A stretch of DNA of 64,000 nucleotides. Origin: Liquidambar formosana. Lineage: Eukaryota; Streptophyta; Magnoliopsida; Saxifragales; Altingiaceae. The notes beneath the pieces are model-generated. The model had not been told where the DNA came from. It saw only the letters and a list, made by a program, of their open reading frames with translations, and ran no database searches. This document shows positions 9,991 through 20,466 of this stretch, piece after piece. The DNA lies in the NCBI GenBank assembly GCA_039720395.1, contig CM077829.1, positions 25,567,842 through 25,631,841 on the forward strand. Reading direction: 5' to 3'. How positions within the stretch are numbered: position 1 is the first letter of the stretch; each line of letters starts with the position of its first letter. Made by a program: the position numbers and the translations under genes.

Positions 9991-12900
9991 ATGGCTGAGC
10001 ATCACCATGAGGATTCAGGCTCTGCGGGCGAGTCCATAATGGATAAGATATCGGAGAAGATTCAAGGTCACGATTCGTCATCGTCTTCTGATTCCGACAA
10101 CGAGAAGCCATCGCCCGTCGTCCATGAAGTCCAAGATTTATCGCCTCTTTGGCAGGGAGAGGCCTGTTCACCAGGTTTTCGGTGGCGGAAAACGTACGTT
10201 CATCATCTAACTTACACACACACACACACACACACACACACGCGAAAATGTTCACCTGCGGGACGCAAATCGCTGCCGTTGATCGCATGCGTGTGACAAT
10301 CATCCGCGCATGATCAACATTCGCTATTTGCGTCGCGCATGAAATCACCTGAGCGACGTCGCGCGGATGAACACTTCTCTGTATTGGCGTGTTTATTTAT
10401 ATGTATTTATACATTTGATGCTGTCGATTCTTGTGGTAGAAGACTAGGTTTTGAATTCATTTTAAACCTAGTTTTATTCTTTTCTTCTTCGTTTTGAGGT
10501 GTTGAATCATCGAATTACATTTGTGATTTCATTCATTTCACCTTCATATTCTTTGATGTTGATTCCTAATTTTGTAGATAGCGTAAAAATTTGGGTTCTC
10601 AAATCGTCTTAACCCTTGATTTATTTGTTCTCCGTTTGTGTTGTTTTGAAGGTGGAGATCAATCATATTTTTCGATCTTATATATATATATATATATAAG
10701 AATCTGTGTGTGTGTGTGTATTGAGTATTTTTGGTTGTTTTCTGATCTAGATCTTGTTATTTTAGTTCTAGATCAAGCTTGTGATTCGATTATTTTCTGC
10801 TTTTGAAATCAAGAAAAGTTGGGGGTTTCTTTAATTGTTCCTTGTGCTGTTGGTGCGATTGGTTCTGATAAAGTTCACATTTTTTTTTTTTTTTTTTTTT
10901 TTGCCTTTCAGAAGCTTACTAGGGTTTAAAAAATTAATCAAGGTTGAACTAAGAAACTAATTAGGTATCTATATTATTATATTTATGTTTAATTCAATTT
11001 AAACTCCTACTATATTTATTTTTTTAACATATAATAATGTTTAATTAGATTTATTGCTTTTAAAAAAGAGGGAAAAAAAAAAAGAAGGAAAAAACTAAAA
11101 TAGAACTCTGTTTCTGAAGTACATCGATTTCTTTTGGTGCAGCGGCCAATATTTTCTTGTGGAGGAACAAGAAGGTTTCGGCAGGAGTGCTTGGTGGGGC
11201 CACGGCTATGTGGGTTTTTTTTGAATTGCTTGAATATCATTTGCTAACGCTAGTTTGCCATGGTTTGATACTTTCGCTTGCATTATTGTTCTTGTGGTCC
11301 AATGCTTCTACCTTTATCAACAAGTAAGCTTTGTTGATATCCCTATTTAATTTATCTCATTTTTTATCTGATTCTATGTGATTCCTACCGGCTTTGTTCC
11401 ACTTTAGGTCTGCACCGCGCATTCCAGAAGTTTATATTCCAGAGGATCCAGTTCTGCAGATCGCATCTGCGCTTAGGATTGAAATCAATCGGGCTTTTGC
11501 TATCCTGCGGGATATTGCATCAGGGAAAGATCTAAAGAAGTTTCTCACTGTATGTTGATTTTTCTTTCATACTTTGCTTGAAAAGCAATTTGCGTTTCAA
11601 TTCTCATTTTATGCGATGCTGCAATGCTAGCTCATTTCAATTTATTTGAAACCATGGTAGTGATCATGATGAATTGCATCATGAATATTTTGATATACAA
11701 TTTTTGGATTTTTAGTTTCATATGTGTCATGCTTAATATCATATTTCCCATTGCCGGATAAAGGAGGAGGTTTGTTGTTAAGTTGATGGCCAACATAAAA
11801 CTATAGTCTCACTTTATGAACATAAATCATCCAAATTGCATGAAAGGTCCCATGTAATTGGGTTTTTAGGTTTGTTTAGTTGATTTGAGTGTATAAAATG
11901 CTAAGAAGCATTGAAACCGAGATGTGACGCGGTTACAGCACGACCCTACAACATTGATCAACTCTGTTTTGACATTTTTGTGATAATAATCTAAATGACG
12001 AATCCTAAAAAACTAGAACATGACACGGCGGGGAGACAACAATAGATAAATATATATTTATAATTTCTTTATGAAGTAAATATCTATTTATAGTTTTATT
12101 TTATATGTATGTATGTAGTTGATAGTTCCATTACACATATAAAAAAAGCATTAAATATATGCAGACCAAAAAAGACAAACAAGTAAGAAATTTGTAACTT
12201 CATAATTCATAACTAGTGTCAGACCCGTGCTATGCACGGGATGATTGAAAAAGTAAAATACATGCCTAGCAATAAATTGCATTAATAAAAAAGGAGCCAT
12301 GGCCTTGAGGGGAGTACCAGGCCTTGGTGCGTAAAAGTAACATCATTTGAATCAAACGGTGGGTTGATTTCAATTATAAGTTATAAAAGAAAAAGAATCC
12401 AAAGAGCCATGACCTAGAGGGGAGTACCAGGCCTTGGTGCATTTCAGAAACATTAAACATGAACCAAACAGGAACATCATAAAAGAGAATAAGGGGAGGG
12501 GGGTAGTGATGGAAACACAATACGTTCACCGAACATATAGAGGAAAGGAAGAGAATTTGGATCATAAGTATTCCTCATGAATTTTGATAAGCTCAACCAT
12601 ACAATTGTAGTTTGTAACGTTTAGGAAGGAAAGTGGTTTTAAGCAATGTTTCAAAAAGCATGGACATAAGGCAGGGCGTTTTTCCTCTCATGGGGCGAGG
12701 CATAAGCCCTAAGGTGTGGAGCGTAAGCCCCATAGGTTTTTAATTTATTTATATAAAAAATGTAAAACAAAATATTAATATATAAAAATAGTGGGGGAAA
12801 AAAAAAATACATAACAAGTAAAATTTATTTAAAAAAGTGACCTATAACGTTGATTGGTGGACCGAGTGGTCATAGGGTCTCTTGCTTAGCAAGAGGTCTT

Positions 12901-14338
12901 GGGTTTAATTCCCACCACTCCCCCTCAAGGCCCCCACCATGTACTTTGTCTTGTAATTGCCCGGTGCATGTGGGATCGGTGCAAAGCATTTGGAACCTCC
13001 TGATATCATAGCAAAAAAAATAAATAAATAAAGTGACCTATTTTCAAAAATTTTAATTATAATCTAGGCCTACAAAAATAATTGATTAAATTGGAAGCAT
13101 TATATAAAAAGATTAAATATAATTTATTGCACTGTAAACTTAATATTGTCTTTCTTGGTCCAACCAACCAAGATATAAAATGTTCATATAATCTGAATTT
13201 AAATAAGTTGTGTTCTTGGAGGTAAACATTGTGAATAATTGTTGTCACCATCATCAATTAATTGTCTTTTCTCTAAGCCGTCACAATTGTAATCAATATT
13301 TGGTCGTGCAGCTACTTAACCTAGGTTTTTACTCAAGCAATCAACCTTTAAATTAACTATGGTAACTTTACCAAATTAAAAGAGTTGTTCTTATTAGGAG
13401 TTGGAATTTGGTCTCGTGAGGTGTATTCCTATTATTACAAGGCACTAAAGTTGTGACTCACGTGCATAGGGCATGTGCGCACCAAGGAAAGGGCGTAAGC
13501 CCAAAAGGAGTCCTGCCTTTTTTTTAGAGCCCCGGGGCGTTTTTGGCTTGTCTTGCCTTGGGGCGAGCCCAGGCAAATTTTTTAAACATTGGTTTCAACT
13601 TTCAAGGCATCCCTTCGAGTTGTCAAGTATGGTTCCATTTTCTATTCAAAAGATCAAAAACAGCCCGTCATGTTGTAGACATGTCCCAGGCGTGTCACTG
13701 CCATGTCTTGACCATGTTTGAGGAAAAATAATTAAATTTATGATTATTGACAACTCCTAGCTATGTCCGATACGTGTCTTAGGTGTGTTGGGCAGTTGTT
13801 GGTGTTTGACATGCATCGAACACTGCATAGGCAGCTTCAGAGGAGTGTTAGCGCATCCTAGATAAAATGCAATTAATTAGTATGGTCATGTTTTGCTTGC
13901 TTGTTTATTTTTATTTATATTTTCTAAAGTAGTATGGTGATGTCGGGTTACAATATTTTTTAACACTGGATTTTATAATGACCTCTTACGTGGGATGGTG
14001 CTGTGAATAATTAGGTGATCGCTGGTTTGTGGGGTCTGTCAATTGTGGGAAGCTGGTGCAACTTTCTGACCTTGTTCTACATATGTAAGGAAGTTATCTG
14101 TATATACATTAAATCACTTTTCATAACTTTCAGTTTTTGACATCAAATTTCCTGGTTTTATGAAACAGCTTTTGTTTTACTTCACACGGTGCCTGTGCTC
14201 TATGAGAAATATGAGGACAAGGTGGACCCATTTGCAGAGAGGGCAATGCATGAGATCAAGAAGCAGTATGCAGTCTTTGATGCCAAGGTTTTGAGTAAGA
14301 TTCCAAAGGGGCCATTGAAGGACAAGAAAAAGGTTTAA
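9991..14338 (+). CDS. RTNLB: Plant reticulon-like protein B (RTNLB), one apparent frameshift in exon 1
   Basis: Reticulon-like proteins curve and tubulate the endoplasmic reticulum by inserting hydrophobic hairpins. Coding exons are 9991-10193, 11143-11323, 11408-11549, 14015-14084 and 14169-14338, all with GT-AG introns. The N-terminus is acidic and serine-rich after the family motif MDKISEKI. The reticulon domain follows: [44 protein letters not shown], then [20 protein letters not shown] and the ending [11 protein letters not shown] to KKKV. Two pairs of hydrophobic segments are present. The exons total 766 nt, which is 3n+1. The frame of the first ATG and the frame of YRLFGRE differ by one base, and removing one C from the CCC at 10114-10116 restores the family sequence. 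Otherwise translation could start at the ATG at 10124, giving 210 residues. The family is certain. Whether the extra base is real or a sequencing error is open. Confidence 0.93.
10211..10241 (+). repeat. (CA)n microsatellite in reticulon intron 1
   Basis: An ACACAC run of about 30 bp starts some 17 bases after the exon 1 donor site. A second TA/TG microsatellite lies at about 10680-10720 in the same intron. Confidence 0.9.
12213..12250 (-). mobile_element. 3' terminus of a minus-strand Helitron
   Basis: Read on the minus strand, this is a perfect hairpin CCCGTGC-ATA-GCACGGG, then TCTGACA and the terminal CTAG, with T as the next base. That is the standard Helitron 3' end: a stem-loop about 10 bases before CTRR, inserted between A and T. 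The 5' end, which should begin TC at a higher coordinate, was not identified. The site is in reticulon intron 3. Confidence 0.7.
12293..12442 (+). repeat. Direct repeat in reticulon intron 3
   Basis: A phrase of about 39 bases occurs twice, near 12293 and 12403, sharing GGGGAGTACCAGGCCTTGGT. The copies lie beside the Helitron end and may be internal repeats of that element. Confidence 0.7.
12643..13590. mobile_element. hAT-like non-autonomous element in reticulon intron 3
   Basis: This element of about 948 bp starts GCAATGTTTCAAAAAGC. Its right end read in reverse is AATGTTTAAAAAATTTGCC. The flanks GGTTTTAA (12635-12642) and GGTTTCAA (13591-13598) form an 8-bp duplication with one mismatch. 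G/C-rich blocks near both ends (GGGGCGAGGC on the left, GCCTTGGGGCGAGCC on the right) are typical of this kind of element. A SINE is nested inside at 12846-13029. No transposase is present. Confidence 0.7.
12846..13029 (+). mobile_element. tRNA-derived SINE with perfect target duplication
   Basis: This 184-bp element is flanked by a perfect 12-bp duplication AAAGTGACCTAT (12834-12845 and 13030-13041). The head is tRNA-like, with a box A match (TGGACCGAGTGGT) and a box B match (GGGTTTAATTCCC), which would form an internal RNA polymerase III promoter. It is followed by a tRNA-unrelated body (TGTAATTGCCCGGTGCATGT) and an A-rich AAATAAATAAAT tail. A body fragment of similar sequence lies near 6840-6860. 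Confidence 0.9.
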
Positions 14339-16043
14339 CGTGGCTGAGGTATAGCCATTAGTAGACATTTGGTAGCTGTGTTTTGTCAAGGTGTTGTGAA
14401 TTTTTGTCCATTATTGGCTAGAACCCTGTTTTTATCTTTTGTTTTCTAGAATTGTTGGGTTCAAAATGAGATGAGTATGGATGGATATTTTCTGTAGTTG
14501 CATTTCCTACATATATGGGCAGCATTTCGATGAATCTATTTGCTATTATTAATCTGGTGATGAATTTATGATATTTTTTTATTAATTAGTGCCTTGTACA
14601 TTGGGTTTTAGTTTCTCTTCTGCAATGTTTTAGTTTGCGTTTTTGTCTGAATGATGTGCTTGCTGTGTCATTTTGGTGCATGGCTTGATTTACTTGCTCT
14701 TTACTTGCCTGCTTATTATATATAGAAAATAGACATTTTGTGGAGGAACATCATGAAGTACACGTAGTGTTGGAACTCTGTGGACATGTAATCTAGTCCT
14801 TGTTATAGAAATTCAATTTAATTATATGAAGAGATGTACATGAGAATTCTTACCTTGGGAAGAGATCCTTTCCTGCCCGAAAAGCATCTAGTTTATCCAA
14901 GCGACACACTCTTTGGCGGGGACACCTGTGAATATATTTTTCAAGTGGCTAATTTGCAAACATTTGTGGTAATAGCTTACAAGGTTATTGAATTCTTCTT
15001 GTGGTTTTATAATTTGTCCCAAAAGTAAATAGGAAGGTTTTGCTGCCTTTAATCTGGGTGGGGGTGTGTATGTCTAGATGGGAATAATATGCCTTTTTAG
15101 GATTATTTGAAGGTGAATGATAGAATTATTAGGATGTTTTGTAGGAAGTATGTTGTGAAGTCCAATAAAATTGTTGGCCTAGACTATAGGGGTTGCAAGG
15201 CTCCGGTCAATATCATGTTGGTTGAGACTTGAGACTATGAATTGTGGTGTTTGATTGTTGCGCTGTCTTTTAAAAAATTTGAAGGCGCCTCTTTTGACAC
15301 TAGCTAGTATTAGGTGAAATGGTTAGCCCTCAGGTCCTACAAAAATAATGCTTATTTGTTTGTTTTTGGACTCCAAAAAGGCAAGGATTAGAGGTGCACT
15401 ACTGAAAAAGCAGTCATAGCAATTGGGAAGATAAGGAAGCTCAGTTTTGGTGATTTTGTGAAGGTGAAGATCAGTTTTGGCGATTTGGAAGGTGGAGGTG
15501 GAGGTGGAGGTGGAGGTGGAGGGAGGATTTAGCCAGGGTGTTGAAATAGGAATGAAATTCTAAGTTGTTCGGGTTTTGTAGAGGTGGTCCCAGCTCATTA
15601 TGAAAATGAAGCAGCGTCGTTTTGACTATTAGGTCTGCCCGCATTAAGTGGACGTGTATTACAAATTCAGGTTCCAGATGAGGTGTAGTGGAGACAATGG
15701 GAACATCTTTGTGGTTGGGATAACACCAAATGAAATCAACGTTTTGTTGAAATCGTTAATTTATTTGAATTCAATAATAAATTGAACTTTATGCTGTTTT
15801 TCCCTTTTAAGTGAGGATGAGAGAAAAGGTCTTGAGTAGTTCTATGAATCCTTTAGGAGAAAAATTGATTTGTGATGGGATGCCGTTATTGTCACCCCAA
15901 TATTTTATTTTTATACCCCATTTTTCAATATCTCTCATTAATATTTTAAAAAATAATTTTTTTTAGAACAACCCATGTGTTTCCAAAAATACCCCCAACC
16001 AGAAAAATAGGAGTTTTTTCATGTTCAATACTTGATTTCTTCG
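14339..16043. other. Reticulon 3' UTR and intergenic sequence
   Basis: The reticulon 3' UTR probably covers the first few hundred bases. No further gene is supported. Around 15060-15790 the sequence is less AT-rich but full of stops and looks like an old retroelement relic. It holds a short GGAGGT minisatellite at about 15488-15526. Confidence 0.5.
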
Positions 16044-16143
16044 CTGGGGGGTTTGAGGGAGGTCGAGGGTTCGACTCTCTGGGTGTATGTGTGGGTGTGT
16101 GAGTTTCTAACGACTGAAGAAAAAAAAAAAAAAAAAAGAAAAA
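16044..16143 (+). mobile_element. Short SINE-like insertion with perfect 17-bp target duplication
   Basis: This 100-bp insertion lies between two identical 17-bp copies of AATACTTGATTTCTTCG (16027-16043 and 16144-16160). It holds a box-B-like GGTTCGACTCT, a GT-rich stretch and an A tail of about 25 bases. A long perfect duplication plus an A tail shows target-primed retrotransposition. The box A half is missing, so it is either a 5'-truncated SINE or a very short family. Confidence 0.88.
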
Positions 16144-16482
16144 AATACTTGATTTCTTCGTTCTCTTTACACCCCACCAACAAACATACATACCAAGGAC
16201 CAAACCTATGAACCCCAACTCTCTGAAGTCCCTCCACAGGCTGTAGTCGTCACCACCGGCTTATGTTCTCTCAATCTACACCAGCTTTTGTTTTCACCAT
16301 CGTATCAGTTTGCTTTCTTTAATTTTTGAAGTTCAACGATTTGCGGATTTTGGGAGTAGTAGAGCTTTAGTAGTAGCCAGTAAACAAGATCATTAGTCAA
16401 ACCACACTCATTCTCTCTCTACCTTTCTCTCTCAACTCCATCAAACCCAATCCCTTTCTGAAAAATAAAAATAAACTACTTA

Positions 16483-16695
16483 CTCCATGTTTGTTTAGCC
16501 GGAATGGAATGGATGGAATGGAATCTCATTCCAATTCATTCCAAACAGCATGTTTGGATAAGACAATTTAAATGGGAATGGAATCAAATAGTATGTTTAA
16601 ACAGTTTTTTTAAATCTATTTTCATTCCAGACTACTTCAAGTATGGAATCACATTCCATTCCCATCCATTCCATTCCAACTAAACAAACATAGCC
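16483..16695. mobile_element. Tourist-like MITE, copy 3
   Basis: Same family as 2254-2456. The ends are CCATGTTTGTTTAG and CTAAACAAACATAG, with TTA on both flanks (16480-16482 and 16696-16698). Confidence 0.85.
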
Positions 16696-17164
16696 TTACA
16701 GCAATGCAATTCCATTACTTCGACCCAACCAAACATACCAAGTAAAAGAAGATCCTTTTCTTTCCCTTTTAAAACCCAAACGAGTTCTTGGTTTCCCGAC
16801 CTGTCCTCGCTTTTCATTTTCCAGCGAGTCCAGTCAGGGAAAAAAGTTTTTCGTTTTTTCTTCTACCACGCTTTTCAGTTGTAGAGGGTCAATTTTTTCT
16901 CGAGAAATTTTCATTTTCTATGAGATTTGTTTTGCTTTCTGACCTAACTCGGCAACTTCTTTTAAACATATGGGTTGTTGCCTGTTGGGTGGGGGTTGGG
17001 GGTATGATGTAGATAGAGATGTGTTTTTAATTATTTTTACTAATAATGTCCTTAATTGTCAATTAACACATGGGTAAATTTGTAATACAGAGTAATTTAT
17101 TTCATTAATTGATGGGGTGTGGAAAAATATTGTGGGGTGGCAGTAACAGCTCCCTATGTGAATA

Positions 17165-19178
17165 GGTGTTCATGAGTTCGCTTTTGGTAATGGCATTGAA
17201 GATTTCACGAAGGCTAACCTGCTAATGTTTGCAGTGACCATGGAAGAAGTATATACAAGCCCATTTGAAACATTGGAATAAATCCACCTTTGGGAATTTA
17301 TTTCATCGAAATCGTCGTAGCTTTAGCTTGTATAGAAGGAATTCAACGTGCTCTTTGTATCAGGCCTAACCCATTTCTTCACGAGCTAGAACAGACACTA
17401 AACATTGAATATCATGCCATCCCTAGGCAGGAGGAAGAGTTTGGGCATTGAAATGCCGTGTCCAATGGCTTGCTCAAGGGGACATGAATACTCATTTTTT
17501 TCATATGATTACCCCTCTTCAGCGACATTGATGTAAACAGATTTGCCCTGTTGAAGAACGAGGACAATCAGTGGAATTCAATTCTGATCCGCTTGACTAG
17601 AGGCATCTTGTGGATGGCCATTTTCATAGGTTCATCTCAGGTATGGTTCCTCCAGAGATTAATAAAACTTGCATTACTCTCTTCCCTAAAGTCGATCAAC
17701 CTTAAACTATCATTCAATTTAGCCCCATCAGTCTTTTCTCCACATTGTATAAGGTGGCGTCCATAGTATGTTGCACTGCATTCGGCCTTTTATGGATCCT
17801 ATTGTCCGTCCTTTTCAAGCAAGCTTTATTCCTGGACGGACAGCTTCTAAAAACATAATCATAGCTCAAGAACATGTTCATACAATCAGGAAAAACGGGG
17901 TAAGGGCCGTTTGCTTGCTCTGAAATTGGACTTGGATAAAGCATATGAATGCCTTAATGGGGCATTCATATATTCATAAAAAGCTATTATAACTCATTTG
18001 AGTCAACTCATAATGTCTTGTATAACTTTCGTACTATAATTTCGGTACTTTGGAATAGGAAAGTGGGGGACTTTTTCTCTCCATGTAATGGAATTCGACA
18101 AGGGCACCCTCTCTCACCTTATATTTTTATCCTTTGTGTGGAAAAATTATACGCTTTTATTTCACAAACTTCTGCTGCACATTTGCTTCATCCCATCAAA
18201 TTGTTTGCAGACGATAATACTACTGTTTTGTTGTGCATCCACTCAATAAATATTTTCCCCACTCTTTTTCTCTGGACTCTCAGATCTCCCACAATGCAAG
18301 TTATACTGTGTGGGATTTCACTCTTTTTCTATTTGATATTCCGGAATCCGGAGGACCTTACGAATCCTATGTCTAGTTGTGCCCCCAGGGTCGGAGTTAG
18401 GATTTATCTCCAATGGGGACACTGTGGGAATTGGGAACTAAAAGACCTAGAAAGCATTTTTTTTGAGAAAATTACTTTTTAGTAATAATTTTTCAATGTA
18501 ATACCAAAAAAGATTTTTTTGTTAACATATTACAAATTGACTATAAATATACTTTAAAATGACTACCATCTTCCTCTTTTTTGCATTATGTTGAGAAATA
18601 GTCATCAAATGGTAATATCTCTTCAAAAAAAAACCAAAAAACTTGGCTGCGCCAATGGGAGCACATGCCCCCAAAGGCCCCCCCCTGGCTCCCCCCATGT
18701 GTGCCCCTCTTCAATGTACTACTCCACATGAAGATCTCGGTTTTTGGGATGGATCTATAATTCGGGGGGATTATACTGTTGCTTCAGCCTTTGCCTCTTT
18801 TAAATCGCCTCCAGAACCTACCTAATATGGATGATTGGAAGTGGTTCTGACAACTTCAAATCCTTCCAAAGCAGAAAATCATTTATTGGAAATATCTCCA
18901 CAACATTCTTCCTACCAAGACCATATATAGCTCAGCGATTCCATCATTTCTCAATTGTATGCCCACCGTGTGAACAAGAGCCAGAAACGCTTAAATCCAT
19001 GCCCTCAGTCCTCAGAGATTGTGAACTTGGGCAAAGGCCATTTGGAACTGTATTGCAGGTGGCATAGTCACTCCTCTATTTATACTTCCAAAATAGAGGA
19101 ATGGTGCCACAAGAATCCTCTTTTGTTCAAGGCTTCAAGCCACTACTTTCTTGCTGCCTTCCCTCATGGCTATGCATA
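17165..19178 (+). pseudogene. L1-type LINE reverse-transcriptase relic
   Basis: Pieces in shifting plus-strand frames match plant L1-type non-LTR retrotransposons, in the expected order. First comes the linker before the reverse transcriptase (AQGDMNTHFFH). Next are GMVPPEINKT, LFSTLYKV and PFQASFIPGRTASKNIIIAQ. The palm region follows, with GIRQGHPLSPYIFILCVEK and the catalytic box as LFADDNT in place of the usual FADD motif. After the nested insertion at 18386-18699, the zinc-binding C-terminal region appears (IPSKQKIIYWKYLHN). Many stops and frameshifts separate these pieces. The endonuclease domain is absent and no poly-A tail was found, so both ends are lost. It is an old dead copy. Confidence 0.85.
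18386..18699. mobile_element. Small hAT element nested in the LINE relic
   Basis: This 314-bp element begins CAGGGTCGGAGTTAGG and ends CCTGGCTCCCCCCATG. It has imperfect inverted ends like those of the hAT copy at 5216-6303. A perfect 8-bp duplication TGTGCCCC flanks it (18378-18385 and 18700-18707). It splits the LINE relic, so it inserted later. Confidence 0.88.
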
Positions 19179-19290
19179 TTTGGTTAACGCACTGTTTGGA
19201 ATGGAATAAATGGGAATGGAATCTAATTTTATACTTGAAGTAGTATGGAATGAAAAGAGATTTGAAATGTCTGTTTATGTGATGGAATGC
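19179..19290 (-). mobile_element. Fragment of the Tourist-like MITE family
   Basis: Motifs GGAATGGAATAAATGGGAATGG and TACTTGAAGTAGTATGGAATG match the interior of the 2254-2456 family in opposite orientation. The terminal repeats are degraded. Limits are approximate. Confidence 0.5.
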
Positions 19291-20466
19291 CATGAGTCTC
19301 ATGGCAGAATGCCATTTGGCCTCATGGCAGAAGTTAAGTGATGGAATGCCATTAGGCTGAGAGAGAGCAGTTACAATAAGAGAGACTTTCTAAACAGTAC
19401 TGAGTTTGTGAAACAAAATGTTCAATAGAATTTTTGAAAGTTTTCCGAGTACAGAGATAATAAGGAATTAAGGATGAGATTGAACATTTTTCTTGGTGAT
19501 TAACGATCAGTGCGAATTTTTCAATGTCATTTCATCAATTAGTGCTATGGCTCTCAATTTCCAAGTACAACCTACTTGTGTTAACAAATGCCATGACTGC
19601 TACAATTGAAATCTTCCGGGCCACAGAACGCAGGAACACGCCTCAGCAATGCCAATTACGTACAAAAACTTCTGTAGGTGCAAAATTCCGGGATTTTTTT
19701 TTTTTTTCCTACATTACTCATCAAATAACCAAAGGTTTCGAGAAAATAATGAGAGCTTTTCAACGGAAAGCGTAACCAAATGAGAGAGAGAGAGAGTCGT
19801 ACCAAACCCAATGTTTAAAAAGGAAAAGAAAAGCCTTTCAATCAGATTCCTTGCTTCTCAAAGATGGTCGGAATTTTGCACCGCACTCGATGAAAAATCT
19901 CCATTACCAATGACTTCACTGCACTACAAGGTAGCTATGGACAGCACAGCACAGCACGTACACAGCAAGTTGCGCTCCAAGAGTAGAATTAACGCATACC
20001 CATACCAGGAAGCCTGACCTATTCTGAATTCAACCTTTTTTTTTTTTTTTTTTTTTTTTGACATTGCCTATGCTTACCAAAAAAAAGATGAAAAAAAGAA
20101 AGGGAACACAGCAGTAAATAAAATAGAGTAGATAATTCACAACATGGCTTAGGGAAACAACATCCCAATTAAAGTAGCCATTATGCATCACTTATTCTTG
20201 GAAAGAACATGTAAGAACACAATAATATTACAAGATGGTTCTAGTACACTATAATACTAAGGACTACTTTCGTGGAAAGGTTCTCATCACCCCAACCCAA
20301 CAGACATTACACCCGTTCATTTGTTGAGATTCTTAATCACAGACTGTCAATGCCAGGAACAGGAACCTTCAAAGTCTAAGTAGAAGGTTTAACCATTAAA
20401 TTCCATAATTTTCATGAAAAGTGGTGCAAGCAAGTGTAAAGGGTAAGATGGTTTCTTTCACCAGTG
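19291..20466. other. Intergenic sequence and 3' UTR of the AAA-ATPase
   Basis: No other gene is supported. A T run of about 22 lies at 20037-20059. The last few hundred bases before 20467 are probably the 3' UTR of the minus-strand AAA-ATPase gene. Confidence 0.5.

Noticed and set aside
9983..10348. Minus-strand open frame over reticulon exon 1
   Set aside because: It is a shadow of the plus-strand exon plus a (CA)n repeat read as cysteine/valine.
12846..12920. Possible functional tRNA
   Set aside because: It has box A and box B matches but poor acceptor pairing, a long unrelated tail and flanking target duplications, so it is a SINE.
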